Program-made: the position numbers and the translations under genes | Assembly (NCBI GenBank): GCA_041690535.1 | Contig: JAWLHA010000024.1 | Coordinates: 1 to 59,395 of the forward strand | Origin: JAWLHA01 sp041690535 | GTDB taxonomy: Bacteria; Pseudomonadota; Gammaproteobacteria; Thiohalomonadales; Thiohalomonadaceae | Length of the DNA stretch: 59,395 nucleotides | Direction: 5' to 3' | The notes under the pieces: model-generated | Database searches by the model: none | The model's input: the letters and a program-made list of their open reading frames with translations, nothing else | Told to the model about the DNA's origin: nothing | Shown here: positions 33,701-41,046 of the stretch, one piece after another | How positions within the stretch are numbered: the stretch's first letter is position 1 | Layout of the letters: every line of letters starts with the position of its first letter

Positions 33701-34349
33701 CAAGGAGGGGGCGGGGACGACCCGGTTCGATCTGACGCTCACTGCCGACGACATCGGCCGCATGGCCGAGGCGGTTGGGCTGGTGAGCGTGGTCCGCAAA
33801 GGGAAAACCCGCGCCGCCGGGTACCTTCAGTGGGAAGGGACGCCGCTGGACATCGCCTTCGAAAGCCTGAGCGGCAAACTGAGGGTGGAGGTGGAGAAGG
33901 GGGTGATCGAGGACGTCGAGCCCGGCGCCGGGCGGCTGTTGGGGTTGTTGAGCCTCCGGGCGTTGCCGCGGCGATTGTTTCTCGACTTCAGCGATCTGCT
34001 GGGCCAGGGGATGACCTTCTCCTCCATACGCGGCGACCTGACCATCGACCAGGGGACTCTCTCAACGCAAAATCTGTTGATGGATTCCCCCTCGGCAGGG
34101 GTGCTCGTGAGCGGCGAGACGGGTCTTGCGGACCGCTCATACAACCAGCTGGTCTCTGTGGTGCCCAATGTCTCCGACACTATTCCCGTGGCCGGTGGCC
34201 TGGCTTGGGGTCCCCAGGTCGCGGCGGTGTTGTTGCTGGTGCACCGCCTGTTCCGATCCGAAATCGACAAGGCAGCCATGTTCCAGTACAAAGTGACCGG
34301 CAGCTGGGATGCCCCGGTGGTGGTCCGCCTGAGCTCCGATCCAGGGTGA
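30771..34349 (+). CDS. yhdP: YhdP-type AsmA-like protein
   Basis: This is a 1192-residue inner-membrane-anchored periplasmic protein of the AsmA-like group, implicated in phospholipid transport to the outer membrane. One N-terminal membrane helix (about 15-40) is followed by long beta-rich repeats and a conserved C-terminal block (about 1090-1190, with GRLLGLLSLRALPRRLFLDF). The gene follows rng, its normal position. The last residues are RLSSDPG: Pro, Gly and the TGA come from a family A element inserted at the end. The older stop appears to be the TGA just after the right duplication, which would give RLSSD as the C-terminus. Confidence 0.93.
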   Translation: MPAFAITLTRLLLRSLGYGVVAVLIAAAVLVSLLRLVLPEVDSYRGHVEEVVSGYLGQPVTITALDARLLGLSPKVILKGGTLRDAEARPTLRFEQLELALDPLASVRRGAPVLAELTVVGAHLALERLPSGVLQVQGLTLSEAEAGSGGGVGQWLLGQGRIALRDSTVLWADRVTGRSLRFDHLSVEVRNGAGRHSLSGTARVSEHEGTTVTLAAEVRGDPLATGDWDGGFYLKAETVPHGWLNGMHPALASVDDGRIGFEVWGAWDGAQLRELVGRGQLRDLKVAREGARIGVDRVDGEFRWAREEGGWALSVERLTLVRRGEQRPPARLRLRQRDGGISGTLSRAMVEDLADGVALWGGIDPAQRKLLRSLRPTGTVSELRVEAGDVLHLQAALEDLSIAPSGSLPGISGVDGHLTLSPGRTEIHLESLGASVTLPKLFRAPLSLDRAVGRVLVEQQAQGWRVSSRQLALENRDVALQTSFDLHLPEQGAPFMDLRGEFWNARASRVPAYLPVGIMGEGTVEWLDSAFRSGRAVSGGVVLHGRLSDFPYRDQEGVFKVRFRTQGVELHYAPGWPNLKDIAADVTFDGDGMQIVSHAATLLGGRVGHTAVTIPDFRTARLAVNGSAQLDAADALYLLRETPLREHIGASLADFEAGGATRLNLRLDIPLSEEEAVPQPLGVEGDVTLEGGRIKVAQGVVFEETTGTAHFNGGQLQASKLEARLFGGPAVLAIFSKPGENQPTTIAARGRARGEALGRELALPLVDHLRGEAAWQATLVLDPTEREGTILRVTSELAGMAVDLPHPLGKEAETPTQFNLKYALSGTHSDQLEIVLGDTAAAFDFSEGALQRGAVQFGGGTPALPERALLRITGALEGLAPGAWGGFFAQRTSLGEGVPIELRMERLHLLAEEPGGAGGRAPAPWPQLDVAIGDFAYGTARLGEVRFRSRDEGRATLFEGIEVRAPALAVVGEGRWAKEGAGTTRFDLTLTADDIGRMAEAVGLVSVVRKGKTRAAGYLQWEGTPLDIAFESLSGKLRVEVEKGVIEDVEPGAGRLLGLLSLRALPRRLFLDFSDLLGQGMTFSSIRGDLTIDQGTLSTQNLLMDSPSAGVLVSGETGLADRSYNQLVSVVPNVSDTIPVAGGLAWGPQVAAVLLLVHRLFRSEIDKAAMFQYKVTGSWDAPVVVRLSSDPG

Positions 34350-34559
34350 ACGCATACTAGCGTCACGGCCGTGCTGTGAGCGACGTAAGTCCTTGAAAGC
34401 AGGTACGCTGTAAAATACATCCATGTACGCTCGACGGCCGCAGCCGCTCTGGGCATCCTGCCCTCCCGCGGCATAAGTGCGTCCTTGCACCCATCCATGC
34501 GGCCGACGACCTGCTTTCAAGGACTTACGTCGCTCTTGGGTGAGTATGCGTTCACCCTG
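34342..34559 (+). repeat. Family A element with enlarged core, overlapping yhdP end
   Basis: This is a 218-bp copy with termini CAGGGTGAACGCATACT and AGTATGCGTTCACCCTG. Compared with the 166-bp form it carries about 52 extra bases in the core loop (about 34440-34490). Flanks are AGCTCCGATC (34332-34341) and AGCTCCGATT (34560-34569), a 10-bp duplication with one change. The bases CTG before the left flank are shared with the end of the right terminus. Its second to ninth bases supply the yhdP stop codon. Confidence 0.95.
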
Positions 34560-34613
34560 AGCTCCGATTGAGCTCAGCTGCCAAGCCGCGCCATTAAATG
34601 CTATGCTGCGCCG

Positions 34614-34943
34614 ATGAAGCATTTCTTGCTAGGCGCGCTTTTCGCTGTCCCTGCCGCACTGGCCGGGGAGGCCCATACGCTCACCTCCGCAGAGTGGGAT
34701 CGTCCCCGCGACGGTCTGTCCATCCTCCAGAAAGACGCCGTTCGGCAGTCGGTTCTGCAGCTGCTTGCCGCACCGAATGGGCGCCTGCTCATCCGTTACC
34801 CCGGCGGGGATGAGGGTGCCCTGTGGGCTACCGAGTTGAAGGCCTGGCTGGTGGGGCTGGGAGTCGGTTCGGAACGGATGGAGCTGTTGCCCGGCGGTGT
34901 CGAACCGGGCCAAGTACTGCTTGAAGTGTTGTCCGAACAGTAA
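34614..34943 (+). CDS. Small exported protein of unknown function
   Basis: This 109-residue product has a clear signal peptide (MKHFLLGALFAVPAALAGEA, cleavage after ALA). The mature part of about 90 residues contains VLQLLAAPNGRLLIRYPGGDEG and ends in LLEVLSEQ. The fold suggests an alpha/beta OmpA-like fragment, but no family is assigned. A TGCTATGCT extended -10 (34589-34597) lies only 17 bases before the ATG and there is no ribosome site. It stands 23 bases before the nitrilase gene and is probably cotranscribed with it. Confidence 0.7.
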   Translation: MKHFLLGALFAVPAALAGEAHTLTSAEWDRPRDGLSILQKDAVRQSVLQLLAAPNGRLLIRYPGGDEGALWATELKAWLVGLGVGSERMELLPGGVEPGQVLLEVLSEQ

Positions 34944-34966
34944 TAACTAAGCTGGGAGAAATTCGC

Positions 34967-35803
34967 GTGAGTCGTGTCGCTGCCATCCAAATGGCTTCTG
35001 GCCCCAACGTCAATGCCAATCTGCTGGAAACCGAGAGACTGATCGGCCAGGCGGCGGAAGCGGGCGCCAAACTGGTCGTGTTGCCCGAGAACTTCGCCCT
35101 CATGGGGATGCGCGAGAGCGACAAGGTGAAGCTCGGTGAGCCTGCAGGGGCAGGACCGATCCAACACTTCCTGGCCGAACAGGCGCGGCGGCGCGGTGTC
35201 TGGCTGGTGGGGGGAACGGTACCCATTGTCGGCGAGTCCGCCGAACGCGTTCGCGCCGCGACTGTCCTGTTCGACGATCAGGGCAACCAGGTGGCCCGCT
35301 ACGACAAGATTCATCTGTTCGATGTGCACGTGCCTGAGAGCGGCGAGCAGTACAACGAGAGTGAAACCATCGAACCCGGTCAACAGGTGGTTGTCACGGA
35401 CACCCCCTTCGGTCGACTCGGTCTGGCCATCTGTTATGACCTCCGTTTTCCGGAGCTCTTCCGGCAGATGGTATTGGAGGGGGTGGAGATCTTTGTTCTG
35501 CCCTCGGCATTTACTGCCGTGACGGGGCGTGCCCACTGGGAGGTGCTGGTTCGGGCACGTGCCATCGAGAATCTCAGCTACGTGGTTGCGGCGGCCCAGG
35601 GAGGCTTTCATGCCAACGGGCGTGAAACCCACGGCGACAGCATGATCGTCGACCCCTGGGGGATCGTCATGGACCGCCTGCCACGTGGCTCCGGGGTGGT
35701 GGTTGCCGATCTGGACCTGGGGCGCCTCGCCGACATTCGCCGCAGTTTCCCGGCGCTCAGGCACCGTAGAATGTCCTGCCGATTGGTGGGTCAGGAGGCC
35801 TAA
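34967..35803 (+). CDS. Carbon-nitrogen hydrolase (Nit-type, omega-amidase-like)
   Basis: This 278-residue nitrilase-superfamily amidase is close to the Nit1/deaminated-glutathione amidase group. The Glu-Lys-Cys triad is visible: E41 in VVLPENFALMG, K114 in ARYDKIHLFDV and C156 in AICYDLRFPELF. The GTG start at 34967 has GGGAGAA six bases upstream. In related genomes tldD often follows; here darP comes next on the other strand and tldD is absent. Confidence 0.92.
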   Translation: MSRVAAIQMASGPNVNANLLETERLIGQAAEAGAKLVVLPENFALMGMRESDKVKLGEPAGAGPIQHFLAEQARRRGVWLVGGTVPIVGESAERVRAATVLFDDQGNQVARYDKIHLFDVHVPESGEQYNESETIEPGQQVVVTDTPFGRLGLAICYDLRFPELFRQMVLEGVEIFVLPSAFTAVTGRAHWEVLVRARAIENLSYVVAAAQGGFHANGRETHGDSMIVDPWGIVMDRLPRGSGVVVADLDLGRLADIRRSFPALRHRRMSCRLVGQEA

Positions 35804-35813
35804 AACCGATGCG

Positions 35814-35925
35814 AACTACGAAGGGCGAGATACGAGGGTCGGGGGCCGTTCTGCGCGGTTTTTCGGTCACGAGCGTCGCTCAGTGACACCCCTCCCCCGC
35901 GCCTCGGTCTCTCGCCCCTCGTAAC
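35814..35925. repeat. Long imperfect inverted repeat with nested hairpin
   Basis: The left arm (from ACTACGAAGGGCGAGATACG) and the right arm (ending CTCGCCCCTCGTAAC) are complementary over about 30 bases with a few gaps. Between them GGTCAC and GTGAC pair, and inside those GAGCG and GCTC. It separates the convergent nitrilase and darP genes and may act as a two-way terminator or be a structured repeat. Single copy in this window. Confidence 0.7.
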
Positions 35926-35931
35926 AAGGGT

Positions 35932-36435
35932 TCAAACACCCAAGGCCTTCAGGAGACGGAACAGTTCCCGGGCACTGCGGGGCGGCTTCGATTTCGCCTG
36001 CTCCTGCTGGGCGCTGCGGATCAGTTGTCGAATGTGTTGGCGATCCACCGCCGGGAACCCGTTGACCAATTCCTCAAGGGCCGCATCACCCTCGGCCAGC
36101 AAGCGATCGCGCCACCGCTCCGCACGGTGCAACTGGGCAACGGCTTCGGCGTCCCGGTTTTCGAGCCGGTCCAGGGCGGTGCGGATCGGATCGGTATCCA
36201 AACCACGCATCAGCTTCCCAATGTACTGCAGCTGCCGGCGGTGGCCGCCCCGCTGCGTGATGCGGCGCGCCAATGCAATGGCATCGCGCAACTCATCGGG
36301 CATGGGGATTTGCTTGAGCTGGCTGGCGGGCAGCTGCACCAGTTTCTCCCCGAGGTCCTGCGCCGCCTGGCTCTCGCGCTTGCGCTCGCTTTTACTGATT
36401 TCCTGATCGGCGTCTTCGTCGTAGGGTTCGTGCAT
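35932..36435 (-). CDS. darP: Dual-action ribosomal maturation protein DarP (YjgA)
   Basis: This small helical factor assists late 50S subunit assembly. The 167-residue product begins with an acidic, Lys-rich stretch (SKSERKRESQA), then KLVQLPASQLKQIPMPDELRDAI..A, QLQYIGKLMRGLD and RSARELFRLLK, all family hallmarks. Its common neighbours tldD and pmbA are missing. It is convergent with the nitrilase gene. The 36436-36713 spacer holds only a family B element. Confidence 0.93.
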   Translation of the reverse strand: MHEPYDEDADQEISKSERKRESQAAQDLGEKLVQLPASQLKQIPMPDELRDAIALARRITQRGGHRRQLQYIGKLMRGLDTDPIRTALDRLENRDAEAVAQLHRAERWRDRLLAEGDAALEELVNGFPAVDRQHIRQLIRSAQQEQAKSKPPRSARELFRLLKALGV

Positions 36436-36547
36436 CGTTGGACTCTGCAGGTGATCTTCCCGCCATTATACTCCGGGATGACAGCCGCACGGGGCTGACG
36501 CGGATTTCTTGTCGTTTAGCTTCTGCAACCACCGATCTGCCGGCAAT

Positions 36548-36697
36548 GTAACTATTCAGCCGTTCCACCGACCTGTCGCCTCTCCTCGGTAGGAGCCCAG
36601 CCCTCTGGGCGATTGCTGCGCGAGCTTTACCGATGCAATCGCCCAGAGGGCTGGGCTCCTACGTGAGGCACTCGGGCTGTTGGGTCTGAATAGTTAC
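36548..36697. mobile_element. Family B MITE, intact copy
   Basis: This 150-bp element begins GTAACTATTCAGCC and ends GTCTGAATAGTTAC. Flanks are CCGGCAAT (36540-36547) and CCGGCAAC (36698-36705), an 8-bp duplication with one change. Its centre is a perfect 27-bp inverted repeat starting TAGGAGCCCAGCCCTCTGGG. It is about 95% identical to the copy in brnA at 18418. It lies between mgtE and darP. Confidence 0.95.
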
Positions 36698-36713
36698 CCG
36701 GCAACTTGCTTGA

Positions 36714-38090
36714 TCAGATGAGCAACAGGCTCGCGAGCCCCAGGAAGGCAAAGAAGCCTACGACATCCGTAACCGTCGTCAGTACGACACTCCCCGCCAA
36801 TGCGGGGTCGGCGCCAAGTCTGCGCAGCATGATCGGGATCACCACGCCGGAGAGTGCCGCGATCGCGAGATTGACCATGACGGCCGCCCCGATCACGGCC
36901 CCCAGTGATTCGCTCCCGAACCAAAACACGGCCACCAACCCGATCACAACCGCCCACACGAAGCCGTTGAGTAGTCCGACCGTCAATTCCTTGCGCAGTA
37001 GTTGACGCGTATTGTTTGTCCCGAGCTGACCGAGGGCCATGGCTCGAATTACCAGGGTCAGGGTCTGGCTTCCGGCAATCCCCCCCATGCTGGCAACCAC
37101 CGGCATCAAAATGGCCAGCGCCACCAACTGCTCGATGGTGGCACCGAACAGGCCGATCACCCAGGAGGCGAGAAAGGCGGTTATCAGGTTCACGCCAAGC
37201 CACACCGCGCGTCTGCGGCTGCTGGCGATCACAGGGGCGAAGATATCCTCCTCTTCGGTGAGACCGGCCATGCTCATGAAGGAGTGGTCGCTCTCCTCGC
37301 GGATGACGTCCACCACGTCATCGATGGTGATCCGCCCCAGCAGTTTCCCCTCGGCATTGACCACCGGCGCGCTGACCAGGTCGCGGCGCTCGAACAGGTT
37401 GGCCACCTCCGGGGCGGGCATATCCGCGGGGATCCCCTCGATGTCGCGGCGCATCAGCTCCGCCACGGTCAGGTCGGGTCCATGGGTGAGGATGGTGGTC
37501 AGCGGCAGCAGACCCAGGTACTTGCCCTCACGGTTGACCACCATCAGGCTGTCCGTGGTTTCGGGGAGGGAACCGCGAAAACGCAGGTAGCGCACCACCA
37601 CGTCGAGGGTGAGATCCGCCCGGACGGTGATGGGGTCGACGTTCATCAACCCGCCGGCGGAGTCCTCCGGGTAGGAGAGCACCGCCTCGAGGCGCATCCG
37701 GTGCTGCTCGTCCATGCTGCCGAGGATTTGGTTGATCACCTCCTCGGGCATCTCAGGAAGGAGATCGGCGAGGTCGTCGGTCTCCAGTCCCTCCGCCGCT
37801 GCGATGAGCTCGTGCGGATCCATCTCCCGGATCAGGGTGGCCCGGACGTGTTCGTTCACATAGGTGAGAACTTCACCATCGAGCTGCGGATCGACCAGCT
37901 CCCAGACATTGAGCCGCTCTTCGGTGGGCAGCGACTCGAGGATGTGGGCGATTTCCGCAGGGTGCAACTCGTTGATGCGCCGGCGAATGCGCGCGAAGTC
38001 GCCCGTCTCCAGGTGACCATAGATGGCCTGAAGCGGCTCGAGCGGCTTTTCGACTTCGGCGGTATCCACCATGGGAAAACTCGCAGTCAC
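36714..38090 (-). CDS. mgtE: Magnesium transporter MgtE
   Basis: This 458-residue Mg2+ channel/transporter has an N-terminal superhelical domain (about 20-140, with LHPAEIAHILESLP), two CBS domains (about 150-270) that sense Mg2+, and five membrane helices containing the selectivity segment VVASMGGIAGSQTL. The start is GTG 38090, with an in-frame ATG at 38072 as alternative. It lies downstream of ptsI on the same strand, and an inverted repeat (ACCCGC/GCGGGT near 38151-38171) in the 224-bp gap may separate them. The ptsI-mgtE order is shared with Xanthomonas-type genomes. Confidence 0.95.
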   Translation of the reverse strand: MTASFPMVDTAEVEKPLEPLQAIYGHLETGDFARIRRRINELHPAEIAHILESLPTEERLNVWELVDPQLDGEVLTYVNEHVRATLIREMDPHELIAAAEGLETDDLADLLPEMPEEVINQILGSMDEQHRMRLEAVLSYPEDSAGGLMNVDPITVRADLTLDVVVRYLRFRGSLPETTDSLMVVNREGKYLGLLPLTTILTHGPDLTVAELMRRDIEGIPADMPAPEVANLFERRDLVSAPVVNAEGKLLGRITIDDVVDVIREESDHSFMSMAGLTEEEDIFAPVIASSRRRAVWLGVNLITAFLASWVIGLFGATIEQLVALAILMPVVASMGGIAGSQTLTLVIRAMALGQLGTNNTRQLLRKELTVGLLNGFVWAVVIGLVAVFWFGSESLGAVIGAAVMVNLAIAALSGVVIPIMLRRLGADPALAGSVVLTTVTDVVGFFAFLGLASLLLI

Positions 38091-38314
38091 CTGGATCTCT
38101 CACCAGGCGAACCGTTGATTGAAGGTCAGCAAACAGGCTGTCGCCGCTGCACCCGCTCGCCAGTGGCGGGTGAGCGAAGTACGCGCTGCCCGGAACTGTG
38201 CCAGGCAGGTGCGAAGTGTAGCAAGGGCGTGTTGCGCGGGAAAAGCGGAGTTTCTCCCCACCGCGCTTATGTAGCGCCCGTGGGAACCAGACGGGTGAAA
38301 GGAGAGGGGGACGG

Positions 38315-40048
38315 TCAGGTTTCCCGATTCAGACGGTCCAGCTGCTCGATGACCTCCTCGGGATGCACGCAGCGCAGCAGCCGCGTCACCCGCCGGGACA
38401 GTAGAGAGACATTGGTTTGGGTGATCACCTGTTTCACTTCCAATACCGCCGCAGGGGGCATGCTGAACTCGGTCAGCCCGAGCCCGAGCAGCAGGCGCGT
38501 GAAATCGGGATCACCGGCCATCTCGCCGCACATGGAGACGGGGATTGCCGCGGAGCGGCCCGCCTGCAGGATGGTCCTGATCAGGCGCAGCACCCCGGGG
38601 TGGAGCGGGTTGTAGAGGTGATTCACCTTCTCATCGATCCGATCGGTTGCAAGGGTGTACTGGATCAAATCGTTGGTGCCGATGGAGAGGAAATCGAGAT
38701 GGCGGGCGAAACCGTCAGCGCAAACGGCGGCGGCGGGGACCTCAATCATGCCGCCAAACTGCAGGTGCGGGTCGAAGCGCTTGCCCTCCTGCTCCAGTTG
38801 GCCCAGACACTCCAACAGCAGCCGCCGGGTCTGTCTGACCTCCGAAAGATCCGTCAGCATTGGCAGCAGCAACCGCACCGGGCCGTAGGCAGAGGCGCGC
38901 AGGATTGCTCGGAGCTGACCACGGAAAAGCTCCGGCTCCTTGAGGCAGAAGCGAATTCCGCGTAGGCCGAGCGCCGGATTCTGTGATCCCGCGGTGGCGG
39001 AAAGGGGCTCCTTGTCGGCCCCCAGGTCCAGGGTGCGGATGGTCAGGGGCTGACCCCGCAGACGGCGCTGCGTCTGCCGGAAGATTTGGAACTGCTCCTC
39101 CTCGTCGGGCGGTTCGGCGCGGTTCATGTAGAGGAACTCGGTGCGATAAAGCCCCACCCCCTCTGCGCCGGTCTGGCGCATGGCATCGATGTCTTCCGCC
39201 AGCTCGATATTTGCCCGTAGCGCGATTTTCACCCCATCCAGCGTGACCGCCGGACGGTCCTTCAATCTGCGCAGCCCCGAGCGCAGGCGCTTCTCATCGG
39301 CCTGCCTTCTGCGGTAGTAGGCGAGCTCTGTCTCGTCCAGGTTCGCGAGTAGCACCCCCTGGGCGCCGTCCACCACCACCAGTTCGTCGTCGACGATATA
39401 CTGGTAGGCGCGCTGCACGCCGACGATGGCGGGGATGCCGAGGCTGCGGGCGAGGATGGCGGTGTGGGAGAGGGGACCACCCCGCTCGGTCACCAGTGCG
39501 GCAATGCCTTGATGGTGCAGCAGGAGCAGGTCGCTGGGTGGAATATCGGTGGCGAAGAAGATCCGCAGGCCTTCCGAATCTTCGGCAAACGGTTCATGAT
39601 GCGCGTCGTTGCTCAACAGGATGTGCTGGACCCTGCTGACCACGTGCTCCACATCGTCCCGTCGGGTGCGCAGGTAGGAGTCGTCCATGGCATCGAACAC
39701 CTTCACCAGGGCGTCCTGCTGAAGTTTGAGGGCCCACTCGGCATTGCACTGGCGTGTGCGGATGTATTCGATCGGCCCGCTGGTCAGCGTCGCGTCTTCG
39801 AGCATCAGCACGTGGGTGTCGATGAAGGAGGCGATCTCGTCGGGGGTCCCGGACGGGATACGGGCGCGAATGGACCTCAGCTGCTGCCTGGCGGTATGAA
39901 GCGCGCGCAGGAAACGCTCCACCTCCTCCTCGATCCGGGTGGAGGGCAGGGCGTACTCCAGCACCTCGATTTGGCCGCGCTGCAGCACGCGCGCCCTGCC
40001 AATCGCGGTTCCCTTGGAAACTCCGATGCCAGGCAGCGCCAATGGCAT
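38315..40048 (-). CDS. ptsI: PEP-protein phosphotransferase, enzyme I
   Basis: This enzyme takes phosphate from phosphoenolpyruvate and passes it to HPr. It has 577 residues from the ATG at 40048, which has GGAGG upstream; a longer frame to 40075 lacks similarity. The active histidine is H195 in GGPLSHTAILARSLG. The PEP-binding barrel has EGVGLYRTEFLYM and the C-terminal IGTNDLIQYTLA. The 319-bp gap to ptsH is filled by a family A element. No sugar-specific EIIB or EIIC gene is present. Confidence 0.96.
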   Translation of the reverse strand: MPLALPGIGVSKGTAIGRARVLQRGQIEVLEYALPSTRIEEEVERFLRALHTARQQLRSIRARIPSGTPDEIASFIDTHVLMLEDATLTSGPIEYIRTRQCNAEWALKLQQDALVKVFDAMDDSYLRTRRDDVEHVVSRVQHILLSNDAHHEPFAEDSEGLRIFFATDIPPSDLLLLHHQGIAALVTERGGPLSHTAILARSLGIPAIVGVQRAYQYIVDDELVVVDGAQGVLLANLDETELAYYRRRQADEKRLRSGLRRLKDRPAVTLDGVKIALRANIELAEDIDAMRQTGAEGVGLYRTEFLYMNRAEPPDEEEQFQIFRQTQRRLRGQPLTIRTLDLGADKEPLSATAGSQNPALGLRGIRFCLKEPELFRGQLRAILRASAYGPVRLLLPMLTDLSEVRQTRRLLLECLGQLEQEGKRFDPHLQFGGMIEVPAAAVCADGFARHLDFLSIGTNDLIQYTLATDRIDEKVNHLYNPLHPGVLRLIRTILQAGRSAAIPVSMCGEMAGDPDFTRLLLGLGLTEFSMPPAAVLEVKQVITQTNVSLLSRRVTRLLRCVHPEEVIEQLDRLNRET

Positions 40049-40208
40049 GCCCCAAGCCCTCCCCGACGTACTCACTCCGGGAGCGAAAGACCAGGGTGTC
40101 TGCCCCTTCCTCTCCCCTCGAACCGACTATCCAGTGGACAACTGCGGAGGGCCCCTCCTGGAGTCTCCCCGTCGCCGGGCTTGGGTGCCCGGCCCTTTCG
40201 TGCCTCGG

Positions 40209-40353
40209 CAGGGCGAACGCATACTCACGCCACGGCCGTGCTGTGAGCGATGCAAGTCCTTGAAAGCAGACCGTCGGAGGCTACACGGATGTGTTCGCAG
40301 CCTGCCTGCTTTCAAGGACTTCTATCGCTCTCGAATAGGCATGCGTCCCCCTG
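40209..40353 (+). repeat. Family A element between ptsH and ptsI
   Basis: This is a 145-bp diverged copy. The left terminus is CAGGGCGAACGCATACT, the right terminus GCATGCGTCCCCCTG. The long arm CACGGCCGTGCTGTG is on the left, the inner arms are intact and the core is shorter. Flanks are CGTGCCTCGG (40199-40208) and CATGCCTCAG (40354-40363), a 10-bp duplication with two changes. It must be transcribed if ptsH and ptsI share an operon. The rest of the 40049-40367 gap shows nothing recognisable. Confidence 0.9.
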
Positions 40354-40367
40354 CATGCCTCAGCCCG

Positions 40368-40637
40368 TTAAGCCTCTTCGCCGAAGCGCTGGTTGATGAG
40401 GTCTTCCAGTTGCCGCATGGCCTCGCCCTCGTCGGCGCCGGAGACCGAAAGCTCCAGGTTGGTTCCCCGGGCGGCCGCCAGCATCATCACCCCCATGATG
40501 CTCTTGCCGTTTACCCGGCGGCTGTCGCGCTGGAGGTGTACATCACTTTCGAATTGCGAGGCGAGCTTTACAAACTTTGCGGCGGCCCGGGCGTGCAGGC
40601 CAAGTTTGTTGATGATGGTGATTTCCTTGTTAAGCAT
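40368..40637 (-). CDS. ptsH: Phosphocarrier protein HPr
   Basis: This 89-residue phosphocarrier is phosphorylated on H15 (KLGLHARAA) by enzyme I. S46 in VNGKSIMGVMML is the site used by HPr kinase, and hprK lies four genes upstream. The ATG at 40637 is the family start, overlapping the EIIA gene end by eight bases. The long upstream extension to 40682 is in EIIA sequence. Confidence 0.96.
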   Translation of the reverse strand: MLNKEITIINKLGLHARAAAKFVKLASQFESDVHLQRDSRRVNGKSIMGVMMLAAARGTNLELSVSGADEGEAMRQLEDLINQRFGEEA

Positions 40638-41046
40638 GTTGCAACTTTCCTTGTGGCGTTCCCGGGCAAAACACGACGCCATCCCGGCCCCCGCTGATGG
40701 CCTTCTCGGTGAGCGCCTCCAGGTCGAGGCAGGCGTAGTTGAAGACCCGGATGATCATCGGCAGGTTGATCCCCGCGACCACGTTGACCCGAGGCTCGTG
40801 GAGCAGCCGGCAGGCGATGTTGCCGGGGGTCGAGCCGTACATGTCGGTGAGGACCAGCACCCCGTCGCCCCGGTCGATCTCATGGATGATGCCCTCTGCC
40901 TGATGGCCCAACTCTTCCGGATCGCCATCGCGGGGAATCCCCAACACGCGAACTTCCAGAGGGCAGTTCTCGAGGGTGCCGATGGCGGTCTCCACGAGGG
41001 CATTGCCCAGTTGCGCGTGCGCAATTACCAGCAGGCCGACACTCAT
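40630..41046 (-). CDS. Mannose-type PTS EIIA domain protein
   Basis: This 138-residue EIIA of the mannose family has the phosphorylatable H10 in LLVIAHAQLGNAL and the motif VLVLTDMYGSTPGNIA. With no EIIB, EIIC or EIID partner nearby it is expected to act in signalling, perhaps on RapZ, sigma-54 or metabolic targets. The ATG at 41046 overlaps the rapZ stop (ATGA). Translated together with ptsH. Confidence 0.92.
   Translation of the reverse strand: MSVGLLVIAHAQLGNALVETAIGTLENCPLEVRVLGIPRDGDPEELGHQAEGIIHEIDRGDGVLVLTDMYGSTPGNIACRLLHEPRVNVVAGINLPMIIRVFNYACLDLEALTEKAISGGRDGVVFCPGTPQGKLQHA

Noticed and set aside
37002..38615. 537-codon plus-strand open frame across mgtE
   Set aside because: It lies antisense to mgtE and the end of ptsI, has no recognisable domain and crosses an intergenic gap.
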